From Pedobacter sp. WC2423 (lineage in GTDB: Bacteria; Bacteroidota; Bacteroidia; Sphingobacteriales; Sphingobacteriaceae): 64,000 nucleotides of DNA. The DNA is taken from contig NZ_CP162005.1 in assembly GCF_040822065.1 (NCBI RefSeq), positions 682,001 through 746,000 of the forward strand, read 5' to 3'. This document shows positions 8,565-18,500 of this stretch, in pieces. Both the position numbers and the translations under genes were made by a program. Numbering within the stretch: the first letter of the stretch is position 1; every line of letters starts with the position of its first letter. The notes under the pieces are model-generated. The model worked only from the letters and a program-made list of their open reading frames with translations, had not been told where the DNA came from and searched no databases.

Positions 8565-9625
8565 TCTTCGCTTTTTGTAACATCATTTTCATTACCCTCC
8601 ATCTTTAGGATATTGTTGAAGCTCATAACGATGGTGTGTTTCTGATTCTTAATACGCTCGGCCGATGAGAGTTCCACGTTATGCAATTCGGGAAGTCCAT
8701 ATTTATTTGTAAAGGCCTTGTCTACCATCGGTGGCGCGGAGTGTAAGGTAATATTTGTCTTGCCGTCGTACATCCACAGGTCTTGTTTGCAAAATGGTAA
8801 AAAGATCTGGTAAATGTAATTATGGAAATAGAGCAGCATTGAATGTGTGGGGAATGTTTCCGAACTTTTCTTTTTCCTGACCATCAGCGCCAAGGGACTG
8901 GGGAATTCCGGGCCGGGATTGACATAGATCATCGCCCTACACAATGGATTGCCAGACAGTTTATTTTGCTGTTCATCGGTTTGTTGGAGCATGAGATTCA
9001 GATCGGCGTATTCTGCAAATTCTTCTTCATTGAACAAAGTGAGTGCTATTTTTGCCAGCGACTTGAATACCCTTAATGGCGTATAGGGCGGCCGGTCTGC
9101 ATTGATGGTCATTTTTTTGTCATCAAGATTAATCTCGATGTCCTCCTCGAAATTGGACGAGGTAAGGTCCTTCTTACTGCCAGTTTCTGGATCCTCACGG
9201 TGCCTGATCTCCAGGTTTCCGTACGCAGATTTGTAGGTCGGATTTCCGTTCTTCCCTTTCTTGGAGGAGAGAGATCTTGGCGCCCCGATGAAGGAGGCTA
9301 GATCGGTTTCATAGGTCGAAAAAAGCAAGTTGCAGACGTCGCATTCAAAATCCGAAACAAAGGAACTCTTTCCAAGAAGTTCGGGAATAATATGCGCCTT
9401 TTTCTTGAATGTGACCTCTGGAAAGCTCTTGGTGCAGAACCGGCAGGTTCGCTCGTGCTTTGGCTTGAGCAATCTATCCTGCAACTGGTTGGGCTGGAAA
9501 TCGGTGACTTCATATATCGAAAAGAAATCCTCATGCTGTTTGCGGAACTTCTCGGGAAGATTTACCACAAAATTTATATCTACCATTCCGGTCTGTTCGT
9601 TAAAATTGGAAACAATTTTCATCAT
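8561..9625 (-). CDS. HNH endonuclease (HNH_5-like) protein
   Basis: 354 residues. Residues 58-125 contain an HNH_5-type zinc-bound nuclease module: C61-x2-C64, then KKKAHIIPELLG with the catalytic-type H78, then ECDVCN with C95, C98 and N99, and a helix FSTYETDLASF. The remaining 230 residues have no motif I recognise. HNH_5 domains are common in bacterial defence loci; DNA cleavage is inferred from the family, not shown. It sits 12 bp after the PIN-like gene and overlaps the next gene by 4 bp. A decayed relative with the same CxxC/AYIIP/FECE layout lies at 30172-33257. Confidence 0.8.
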   Translation of the reverse strand: MMKIVSNFNEQTGMVDINFVVNLPEKFRKQHEDFFSIYEVTDFQPNQLQDRLLKPKHERTCRFCTKSFPEVTFKKKAHIIPELLGKSSFVSDFECDVCNLLFSTYETDLASFIGAPRSLSSKKGKNGNPTYKSAYGNLEIRHREDPETGSKKDLTSSNFEEDIEINLDDKKMTINADRPPYTPLRVFKSLAKIALTLFNEEEFAEYADLNLMLQQTDEQQNKLSGNPLCRAMIYVNPGPEFPSPLALMVRKKKSSETFPTHSMLLYFHNYIYQIFLPFCKQDLWMYDGKTNITLHSAPPMVDKAFTNKYGLPELHNVELSSAERIKNQKHTIVMSFNNILKMEGNENDVTKSEE

Positions 9626-9637
9626 AACGTATACTTT

Positions 9638-11110
9638 CTAACAATTTGAATCCACCTTTAATTGGGCATCGCTGTGTTGGGTTGCGGGATCAGTAGAATC
9701 CGGTTTTTTAGCTTCCAGTCTGCCGGTAATAAACAGGCTGATACCGAATTTTTCGGTCTGCTTGAGGCTTATGCCGCATTTACTGCCCCAATGTCTGCCG
9801 CGCCAGTGTTGCTGCTCTCCCTGAAATTCGTTTGCCCAGCTTTCGAATTTTCCATTGCCAAAGTTGTCCGGCCCCAATACAGCGAACAGTTTGTTGGTCA
9901 ACATCTCGTATTCGCGGCTGTAGTACCACAGGTTAAATGTAGGCATGTCCTTATAATAAACTGAGATAAAGCCATCCTGGGGATCAATTTGGTGAAGATA
10001 CACGTCAAAAAAGCCCAGAAAAAATTCATCAAGAAACCTGACGATACTTGTAACCCTTGTTTCCACCTCTGAATGATATTGGGATACTTGGGCCTGGCCA
10101 TGCCTACCGATTTCAGCTATCAGATCATCTGCGGTATTGGTAAATGGGATCATTTCGGGTATAAAGCGACTTGCTTGCGCTACGTCCATGATTAGTGTAT
10201 GAGTTCCAAACTCACGGTATATCGCCACTGACTTTGCACTCAGTTTCTGGTCCTGCGTGACGAAAATCTCACAGTGTCCGGCAAAATAAGCATGTGTCGC
10301 ATCTGTATTGATGTTCTGCGCAGACATCTTGCTGTCAGACCTGAATCCCATCAGATCAAGGTTGGAGTAACTGGTTACGAAATATTCCTTTTCGCCCTGA
10401 TCAATGAAGTGGTTTTTGCCAATTTCCATGGCCATCGCATTGAATTCTTTGAAAGTGTGACCCATCACAGAGCCGGGCAATATACTGTTCAAATGTGCAA
10501 TGGGGTCGTTCTGATTGCTCAGTTCCTTGCGCTGCTCTACATGTTCATCCATCATTGTCCTAGCGTGCCTGTAGAAAGCCTTTGCCTCTGAGGAGCCATT
10601 GACCAGATTAAGCATGTCCGTGATCAGCGACTTCATTGTGGGCTGGTCGTTGGATTGTTTGAACAGCGATGAATAATCATATTCCGGTGTAGCCAGGTTG
10701 TCCAGGACGGTCCGCTTGAAGGCCGCGATTGCTGAGTTGAGTTTTTCAACAGGATCCTCCATTCCCAGAGCTGTAAAATCGATACCCGCAAATACATCGT
10801 CGAGGCCTTCAAGGCTTTCGGCGCTAAAACTGTTATCCAAGGTAGTCTGGTAGAACTCCACTGGATCCCTGATCTCATAGGTGACATGCTGCTGCTTGGG
10901 GTATTTGGCGATGCACTGTTTATGGGTGATCTCGCGGATCTTTTCCAAGTCGGCTATCGTCTTTTCCCGGTTGTTGCTTCTTATGAGATCATCGATGTGG
11001 GCCTCGGAATAGACAATATTCAGGTATTCACCATATGCGTCGATTACCTTTTTCAGTTCGGTGTGGTCGTCAAGCTTTGTGATAATATTGGTATCTAGGT
11101 AAATCCTCAT
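9638..11110 (-). CDS. PIN-like domain protein, putative RNase
   Basis: 490 residues from the ATG at 11110 (MRIYLDTNIITKLDD); a TTG at 11134 could add 8 residues. The opening strand IYLDTNI (D6), an acidic pair in SEAHIDDL (E36, about D40), and a later GHCEIFVTQDQKL strand-turn match the three acidic clusters of PIN nucleases, with a long helical insertion between them (about residues 90-270) and a C-terminal extension. PIN domains usually cleave RNA in toxin-antitoxin and defence systems. It lies between a DUF4145 gene and an HNH gene, all leftward and closely spaced. The insertion makes it unlike small VapC toxins. Confidence 0.65.
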   Translation of the reverse strand: MRIYLDTNIITKLDDHTELKKVIDAYGEYLNIVYSEAHIDDLIRSNNREKTIADLEKIREITHKQCIAKYPKQQHVTYEIRDPVEFYQTTLDNSFSAESLEGLDDVFAGIDFTALGMEDPVEKLNSAIAAFKRTVLDNLATPEYDYSSLFKQSNDQPTMKSLITDMLNLVNGSSEAKAFYRHARTMMDEHVEQRKELSNQNDPIAHLNSILPGSVMGHTFKEFNAMAMEIGKNHFIDQGEKEYFVTSYSNLDLMGFRSDSKMSAQNINTDATHAYFAGHCEIFVTQDQKLSAKSVAIYREFGTHTLIMDVAQASRFIPEMIPFTNTADDLIAEIGRHGQAQVSQYHSEVETRVTSIVRFLDEFFLGFFDVYLHQIDPQDGFISVYYKDMPTFNLWYYSREYEMLTNKLFAVLGPDNFGNGKFESWANEFQGEQQHWRGRHWGSKCGISLKQTEKFGISLFITGRLEAKKPDSTDPATQHSDAQLKVDSNC

Positions 11111-11149
11111 CAGCTGTTTAATTTTGTCTTTCAAATTTCCCTCACGGAA

Positions 11150-12055
11150 CTAAAGACCGATATCGAAGGTGCTGAACACCTTGGACTCCTTCAAAACCTT
11201 AAACCTGGCGCTACCCGCCTCGCTTAGCTCAAGGAAATCGAAGGCTCCCTTTACGGCTTCTTCGGTAAATGAAGCCGTAAAGGATTTATAGTCTTTGTTG
11301 GACATCAAACGCTTTGCCTTGCCCAGCAGATCGTCCAATTCTACCTCAGTTCCGATCATATCTTTTCGTACAGATCGCTTGATCACATTGGTGAAATCCT
11401 CATAGTTATCCAAGGGAATATCTAGTTTGCTCTTCAGCAGTTTATCACTAATGAACAAATTGCTCAACAGGTGGTTGACAATGCTCAAAAGGATCACCAG
11501 TTGATCTGCCTTCGGCGTCTGGATTTCGTGAAGTGCACTATTTCCTAGAAACCTGATCGAATGCAGCCTACGGGATTCTGCCTTGGTAAGGTAGCCATTG
11601 CTGTGCAACAGGTCTATACGTTCTGCAAGATTGGTATGTTTGATCTTCAGGTGGTTGCACGTGGCCTCGATCAAAGCACGAAAGCCCGCGGCCGTTAGCA
11701 GCAAGGAACCGACTTTGAGTGCGTTGATGGTCTCTTTATAGATGCTCTTGATGTTTTCAGGAACTTGGTGTATGCCGCTGAGCTCCTCGCCCTGATATAA
11801 ATAAGGTGGATAGACCTCCGCATCCTCATAGTACTCCATGCCTCCATCGGGATCTTCTCTCATCATGAAGTTATCCCCGTACATCTTAAGGAAGGAAATA
11901 TTCTCACAACCCGCGCATTCGATAACTCGGAAACGGTTAATCCATTGGAAGTTATATTCATCCTCTGAGCCTTTTGTTTTTTTCTCAAAGAGGACAATGT
12001 GCTTCCGTTCGCCTCTACATGCCTGGCAGAAATATTTTTCGTAGGTCTGATCCAT
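11150..12055 (-). CDS. DUF4145 domain protein with N-terminal zinc-ribbon-like motif
   Basis: 301 residues. Two cysteine pairs near the N-terminus (FCQACRGE and CAGCENI) suggest a small zinc ribbon. Residues about 110-200 match DUF4145: a helix GFRALIEATCNHL, a turn with LAERIDLLHSNGYL and RFLGNSALHEI, then a helical LSIVNHLLSNLF. DUF4145 is a HEPN-like helical domain often met in restriction and defence operons, usually with unknown role. First gene of the leftward operon; its promoter must lie in the 400-bp divergent region before the STAND gene. Confidence 0.8.
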   Translation of the reverse strand: MDQTYEKYFCQACRGERKHIVLFEKKTKGSEDEYNFQWINRFRVIECAGCENISFLKMYGDNFMMREDPDGGMEYYEDAEVYPPYLYQGEELSGIHQVPENIKSIYKETINALKVGSLLLTAAGFRALIEATCNHLKIKHTNLAERIDLLHSNGYLTKAESRRLHSIRFLGNSALHEIQTPKADQLVILLSIVNHLLSNLFISDKLLKSKLDIPLDNYEDFTNVIKRSVRKDMIGTEVELDDLLGKAKRLMSNKDYKSFTASFTEEAVKGAFDFLELSEAGSARFKVLKESKVFSTFDIGL

Positions 12056-12564
12056 CGCGAAAATTAATCAAAATAACCGATTTTTGAGTTATTAGTAGTG
12101 TGCTTTTTTGTTTAGGGTTGTCTAATATGCGTTCAGCATTGGAGCCAAAAATTCGCCCGGGTAATCTATAACATTTTTTTATCTGCAGGATAGTTCGATT
12201 TTGATAACTTTCTATTATAGAACCGGTTTTTTATCCGATGTGTTTATATGGCCGGTCGCGAGGAACATTGCTGTCCGTTATATCTTCTGCAACGAATCCT
12301 TATGCCAATAAAAAAACCGGAAGTTTTCAAAACCAAACCGAGACTTTCTTATGAGCACCAAGGGAATTTGGTAGATGCAAATACTGTAGGGGGTGACATG
12401 AATGCAACTGATCGCTAAATTATGAGTATTACCCAGATGCTATCTAAAAGCTCGCATTGATGTTATTTTCAGGTATCAGATTGCATGATTTTTTGAACCT
12501 TTGCTTTATAGGATTCCATTTTTTTATCAATAAATTTACCAAACAGAATAAACCAGATAAACCG
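12056..12564. other. divergent control region between the two island operons
   Basis: About 500 bp separates the DUF4145 start from the preferred STAND start. It should carry promoters for both directions. I found T-rich stretches but no convincing pair of Bacteroidota promoter elements (TTTG and TAnnTTTG at the right spacing). A 38-codon frame occupies 12302-12418. Confidence 0.5.
12302..12418 (+). CDS. possible 38-residue small protein upstream of STAND gene
   Basis: An ATG-started frame encoding a polar, basic-starting peptide (MPIKKPEVFKTKPRLSYEH...) ending at TAA 12416-12418. No family recognised. It lies in the same direction as the STAND gene, 146 bp before its preferred start. It might be a leader peptide, a small antitoxin or chance. 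Confidence 0.25.
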   Translation: MPIKKPEVFKTKPRLSYEHQGNLVDANTVGGDMNATDR

Positions 12565-15500
12565 ATGCTCCAGGACGATACCCCAGATGCCGCAGAATCA
12601 AGTGCGGGCGATGATTTTCACATACTTTGGTCCATTCAAAAGTGCCTGAAGCTGATTAACTTTGAGCCGAATGCCTTAAAGGCAATTTCGGTAGAGAACC
12701 TCTCTATCTCCGATAGCTCCTACCTAGATACCGGGGGAGGAATGAATCTGGGTGTAGACCTGACCGAATATTATGGCGGTTCAGGTATCCTGGATTCCAG
12801 CAAGGTTGTCGTCTCCCAACTCAAATACAGTACGCGAACACCGGACAAGGACTGGACCGCATCGAGGATATGTACCAGCAGCAAAGGCGGAACAGAGGGT
12901 TCGATTATAGACAGATTAGCCCTATTCTACAGGAAACTATCTGACCAGGTAGACAGATCTTCGGTGCTGAACAAGCTTACTATAAAATTGGTCAGCAACC
13001 GCCCTGCAGCTAGAAAACTTCTGGGAGTTGTAGAAACTTGTAAATCGGTCATCAACCAGCGATCTCTAAAAAGTGTCGATATTAATGACCTTAATGCCAA
13101 GCTTAGCCAAGCGCAGCAAAAGGATCTTTCCAGGCTTTTTAATGCCTCTAAGCTTTCGGTAAATCAGTTTATAGATTTTATTGCTGTCCTTGATTTTTCC
13201 GACTGCAACCAGGCTTCGCGTTTCCAGCTGGAACAGCAGATCGTCTCTGCAATTTCAAAATGGACTGCTTTCAAGACCTCACTGGAATATACCTACCTAC
13301 ACAAACTAATCTGGGGCAAGATGATGCCGGAACAGAAGAAGATCAGCACTATAGTGCTATCTGACGTAGTTCTTGCTTTCGGTTTGCCCGACATATCTGC
13401 GATATTTCCAGTGAACAATAAGATCGCCGCGCCCGAAAAACTGGTACCTAGGGAGCAGCTTTCTTCCATCAGCGAGCAGTTGCTCAAGCAGGAGAATCAG
13501 ATCATCTGTCTACATGGCGGTGCTGGCATCGGAAAGTCTACATTGGTCAATATGATACCTGGGATACTTCCTGCTAGTTCAGTTTCGGTAGTTTTCGACT
13601 GTTATGGTGGAGGTAGCTATCTGGATCCTGAAGATCGCAGGCACAAGCATGAGGCGGGGATCCTTCAGATCTCCAACGAACTTTCCCTTAAATCTGGTTC
13701 AAGCCTACTGCTAAGTGTCGACAAACCTGACGAGTTCTATCTTAAACAGTTAAAGGAAAGGATGATCTCGGCGCTTTCAATCGTCCGCTCGATCAATCCA
13801 GAAGCGATCGTTGCCATTATCCTAGATGCTGCCGACAACAGCGTTACGGCATCGGAACTTTATCAGGGCAAAACCTTTGTCAGAGATCTGATAGAAATGC
13901 AATTTCCAGAGGGCTGCAAAATCATCGTATCGTCAAGGACCGAACGGGTAAAAACACTGCAACTGCCCCAGGAGGCTATAGTCATCCCAATCAAGCCTTT
14001 TTCCCAGCCGGAGACCAGAGTTTTTCTGGAGGGGTATTATACAGAAGTAACCGAGAACCAGGTTTCCGAATTCAGAAAGCTTACCCATGCGACTCCACGG
14101 GTAATGGCATACGCGCTGGAGCTTCCCGGAAAAACCTTGAGTGCTAAACTGCTGCCACTTAAGCCAAACGGGAAGACACTGGAGCAGATCTTCAGGCTAC
14201 GGGTAAGGGAGGCTGAACGAAAGGCCTCTAAGAAAGAGGTAACGGCTTTTCTGAAGAACCTGATTGCTATGCCCCGACCCGTCCCTATGGACTTTATCAC
14301 TAAGGCTGCCCAGCTGAGCGAGGAAGGAATCGGCGACATTAGGATCGACCTATGGCGGGAGATTCTGGAAAATGGCCGTGAATTTACCTTCCGTGACGAG
14401 GACTTTGAAACCTTTCTGAGAAAGACCTATAAGCTCGCGCAACAGGATTTTGAGCAGATTGCCTCTAAACTGTTAGAAGGCGCGGAGTCAGACGAATATT
14501 GCAGTACGCATCTCTCAAATTTTCTGAGCAAATCAGGCAATTACGGTGAACTTAGGGATATTGTTATAGAGAAAAAATATCTTGCATATCCCTTGGATCC
14601 GGTCAAAAATAAGGAAGTATTCATCGAACGGACGAAGACCGCTATGCGCATGTCCAGCGCTGAGTTTGATCCGCAGGATTTTATAAAGCTGCAGATCGTA
14701 GCGGCAGAGGCAGCGAAGACTAATAGTGTCCTGGAGGAAATTCTTTTAGACAAGCCGGACCTTGCTGCAAAATATGGTAACCTGCAGACCAACCAGAAGA
14801 TCTACTTCCAGTCGGGGAACCCCGGATGGTTCGGCAAGGTACACTATCGCAATGCGGCGGTATATGCCAGGCAGAAAGAGACCTGGGACCTGGCCAAACA
14901 GCACCTGAGCAAGGCCCGCGAATGGTTGGACTATCGTAACAAATTGGACGAAGAAGAACTAAAAGATTATAAATTGACGGCAAATGATCTTGCTTTTGGT
15001 GCCGAGGCAGTGCTGCACCTCCACGGAGCGGAAAAGGCCATCGAATGGCTCGGCAGGTGGAAGCCCAGACAGGCCATTTATGATGTCGTCCATATCCTGT
15101 TGAACAACCTTTTTGCCCTCGGCAATACTGCGCAGGTCGATCGCTGGTTTAAGAAAAACGGCGACCAGTTGCGTATAGATTTCAGGCTAATGATCGTTGA
15201 GGTCTATTTTACAAACGCTCTGAAGGTCCCGCTTAACCTGAAAAAGATATTGGCAGACGTGCTGCCGCTTTCAAGGATCGTAAAAAAGGAGGATGAACTG
15301 CTGACTTCTTTAATCGTCTGCTGTGAGGCAAGCCTTGCAGCGGGTATTTCCTATGCAGAGGTCAGACCGGTGCTGAACCTGATCGCTGTGCAGGTCCCGA
15401 GTCATACCCCGAGCTTCTATTCCACATCGCGCTCTGAGATGGAACACCTGGACGTGCTTCTCAGAAAGGGGGTGATCTTGCACCTCTTCGAAGGCAGCTC

Positions 15501-18500
15501 CTTTACCACTAAGGATTTTTATCCGAAGAGCCTCCAGGAAAAAAATGCGAGTCCGGACCATAAGGTCCGATCACAGGTAGAGGACCAGGTAAAAAGGTTC
15601 GAACGTATCTATGGACATCTGCTCCCCGCCTACTCGATCAGGGGGAACTATTTTTTGAAAAAGCAGCCGTTAAAGGCGCAGCTCGAAAATTTCGGGAGTC
15701 TGCTCTCAAATTTTGACAATGATTGGGAGCTCAAACACTACCAGCGCCACGAGACCCCCGGGCTCCAGAAGTTCATCATTCTGAAACTGTTGGATATCGC
15801 TTTTCACCAGAAAGGGGATGGGCTGATCAATTCGATCAGGAACCGTATCCTCCAGGGTGAACTGCGGGAAATCGATCTGCTACTGTCGATCTGCGAAAAG
15901 CTCGGCAGGAAGGAACGTTTGCGAAATACTGTGGTCGCTATCCTGTCTCACACCGAGGGAATTATCGATTCGGCGAACCTTTCCGGCAAGGAGATCATAG
16001 ATGACTATACCAGGGCGGCCATTACCGGCAGCCGCTGTTCTCTTGAAAAGGGAAAATACTATTTCGACAAGATGGTGCAGGCCTCGACCGAGATCGATTT
16101 CGAAGCCTTCGACCAGATCAGGAGTGTTAATGAACTGACCGAACTGATCCAGCCATTGGACAATCCTAAACTTGCCATCCAGTTTTTTAGGTATGCCGAA
16201 TACTGTGCTCAGCGGATGCGGAGCTGGGACGGCTTCCCCTGGCACGTGGTGGTCCCATCACTAGCGCAGCTGGACATCCGTACGGCATTTGCCGTGGTAT
16301 GCCAATGGGACCACAGGTATGTCCGGTCGACTGACCGGCACTATATGGAACTGATTTCCTCGGCGCTACAACAGGACTTTATTCCCGCGGACATCGCTAC
16401 CGCCATGCTGGCCATGAACAGGTATTATTACGATGGACTGGAAAGCTACCACAAGTTGCTCCTAGAAAAGATCGATAGGCTGAAGGACCATAAACTGAAA
16501 AATGAAGCATTAAAGCAGATCATTAAAGACATGAAGCTCCACCGCCCGGGAATGAAGAACACCACCTTTTTGAGGGGATTCCTGGATATAATCAAGGACG
16601 GGAAATTTACAGACAGTGCGATTGTCCGTGATCTGGAGCAATATATTGTGGCCCTAGAAGCCATCATCCTAAAAACGCCGGATCAAGAGCACGCTGAAAA
16701 CCAAGAATATTCCAAAAAGGAGTACCTGCTGTATGCTGCGGTGATAAAGAAACACGCGAACCTCGGGCCAGATACCCTGAGGGAAGTCATTGAAGAAATC
16801 AGGGGAGGTGAACAGCATGCCTACGTAAATATTGAACAGCTTTTCACCCAGATTGCCCAAATTGCAAAGCAAGAGGATTATATCACCTACCTTGAAGCCT
16901 TGGTTGAAGTGGACAGTTTAGGTGTATGTTACAATGATTTCGAAGATGGCCTGAAAGTATTGCTTGAGAAGTGGAAGAACGATCCACAGGTCATGAACTG
17001 GAAAAAAGGTGCATTTGACAAAATTGTTCAAAGCTGGTTCAATATTTTCTTTTCAGAGGATTACATCAGCTACAGTTCATTGCAGCGCCTGTCGAAGATC
17101 CTGGAAATCGACGAGCAGAGCTTTGCACTGGGACTGATCAAAATGATACCAGAAAAACTGGATGGGTTTTCATCCAAAGTGCTCTATCAGATGCTGACCA
17201 TTGTCTATCCATTAGTAGAAGCGCAAGAGCGGCCAGAGGTTCTCGGCTGGATCCTGGGCCGGTGGTCGACGCGCGTTCCCGAGGATTATGCGGAGACAGC
17301 AACCTCTGACATATTGCGCTCAGGTAGTTCCGCCGATGTGGTCGCTGCATTCCTACGCTACCATCTGGGACATCCCAAAAAGCGGGTGCGCTGGATCACT
17401 GCTCATATACTTCGCCGTATGGCAAGGTTGGGAAATACCGATGTGATTAAGGCGCTGCTGGAGCGGCAAAATGACCATGAATGTCATCCGTTTCAGGATC
17501 AGCAGAATTTCTTCTATTGGATTTCCGCCAAACTGTTCTTATGGGTGGCCATCGCGCGTATCTGCCAGGAAAGCCCGCAGGTGATGCTTCCGCTTGCACG
17601 GTATCTGCTGGCTGAGTTAAGGGACCAGAAGCTTCCACATGCCCAGATCAAATACTTTGCCCAGCTCGCGGCAAAAGCCATTATTAAAAATGAGGCTACA
17701 GCATTTACCGCTGAGGAGATAGCGGAAATAGACAGAGCGCTTTCTTCGCCATTTGAGATCATTAATTTCGAGCAGACCGAATATTCCGAAGATCCGGAAC
17801 GGACAGAGCTAAAGTTTTCTTTTGATACGATGGACACCCTGCCGTACTGGTATGAGCCGCTTGGAAGGATTTTTAAGGTGGGAAGTTATTCGGTGGCTGC
17901 CACTGCCGATAGGTTCATCAGCGAACATTGGGGCTATGTTGGGGATACAAGAAAGGATGACTATATCCATGACTCGGACTATACGCAAACTGACAACCGT
18001 CATGGTTCCGAGCCCCAAATAGAAAACCTGAGTAGTTATTACGAGTACCATGCCATGTTCTGTGCGGCCTATACGCTTTTGCAGACCAAACAGCTGGTTG
18101 TGCTGGAGGACAGCTGGAGGGAAACCTGGGAGGAATGGCTGGAAGGATGGGCCACCTGCTGGAAAGATTTCTGGCTCTCTGATTTCAACCAGCCCACTCC
18201 GCTGATCAAAAAATACTGGGTACACCATCAAGAGGGGAATCCCGACTGGGAATGGGAAATCGTACAAGAAGATTTCGATAGCCTACTGGGGTTGGATACG
18301 GAGGATACTGTTGTAGTCTACCTTGGGGCCACTGTCCATATCGGAAAGGACAGCGAAACCCTGAGCCTGCGCTCTGGTCTTGTGGATCCCCAGACAGCGC
18401 CCGCCTTGTTGAGGTCTTTCCAGGCCAGATCTGCAAACGATAACTATATTTCCCTGGAAAGCGATCACGATTATGGAGGCTATGAGACCCGTGCACTCAA

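Noticed and set aside
8235..8645. 136-codon rightward frame
   Set aside because: Lies opposite the ATGA-coupled small gene at 8163-8564 and the end of the HNH gene; no family features and no partner.
12457..12564. Upstream ATG for the STAND protein
   Set aside because: Adds 36 hydrophobic residues before the recognisable Cap4-like start MLQDDTPDAAESSAGDDF; the ATG at 12565 fits better.
12056..12564. Bacteroidota promoter pairs (TTTG / TAnnTTTG)
   Set aside because: Partial matches exist, for example TTTG at 12500 and TAAATTTA at 12531, but the spacing of 27 bp is too long.
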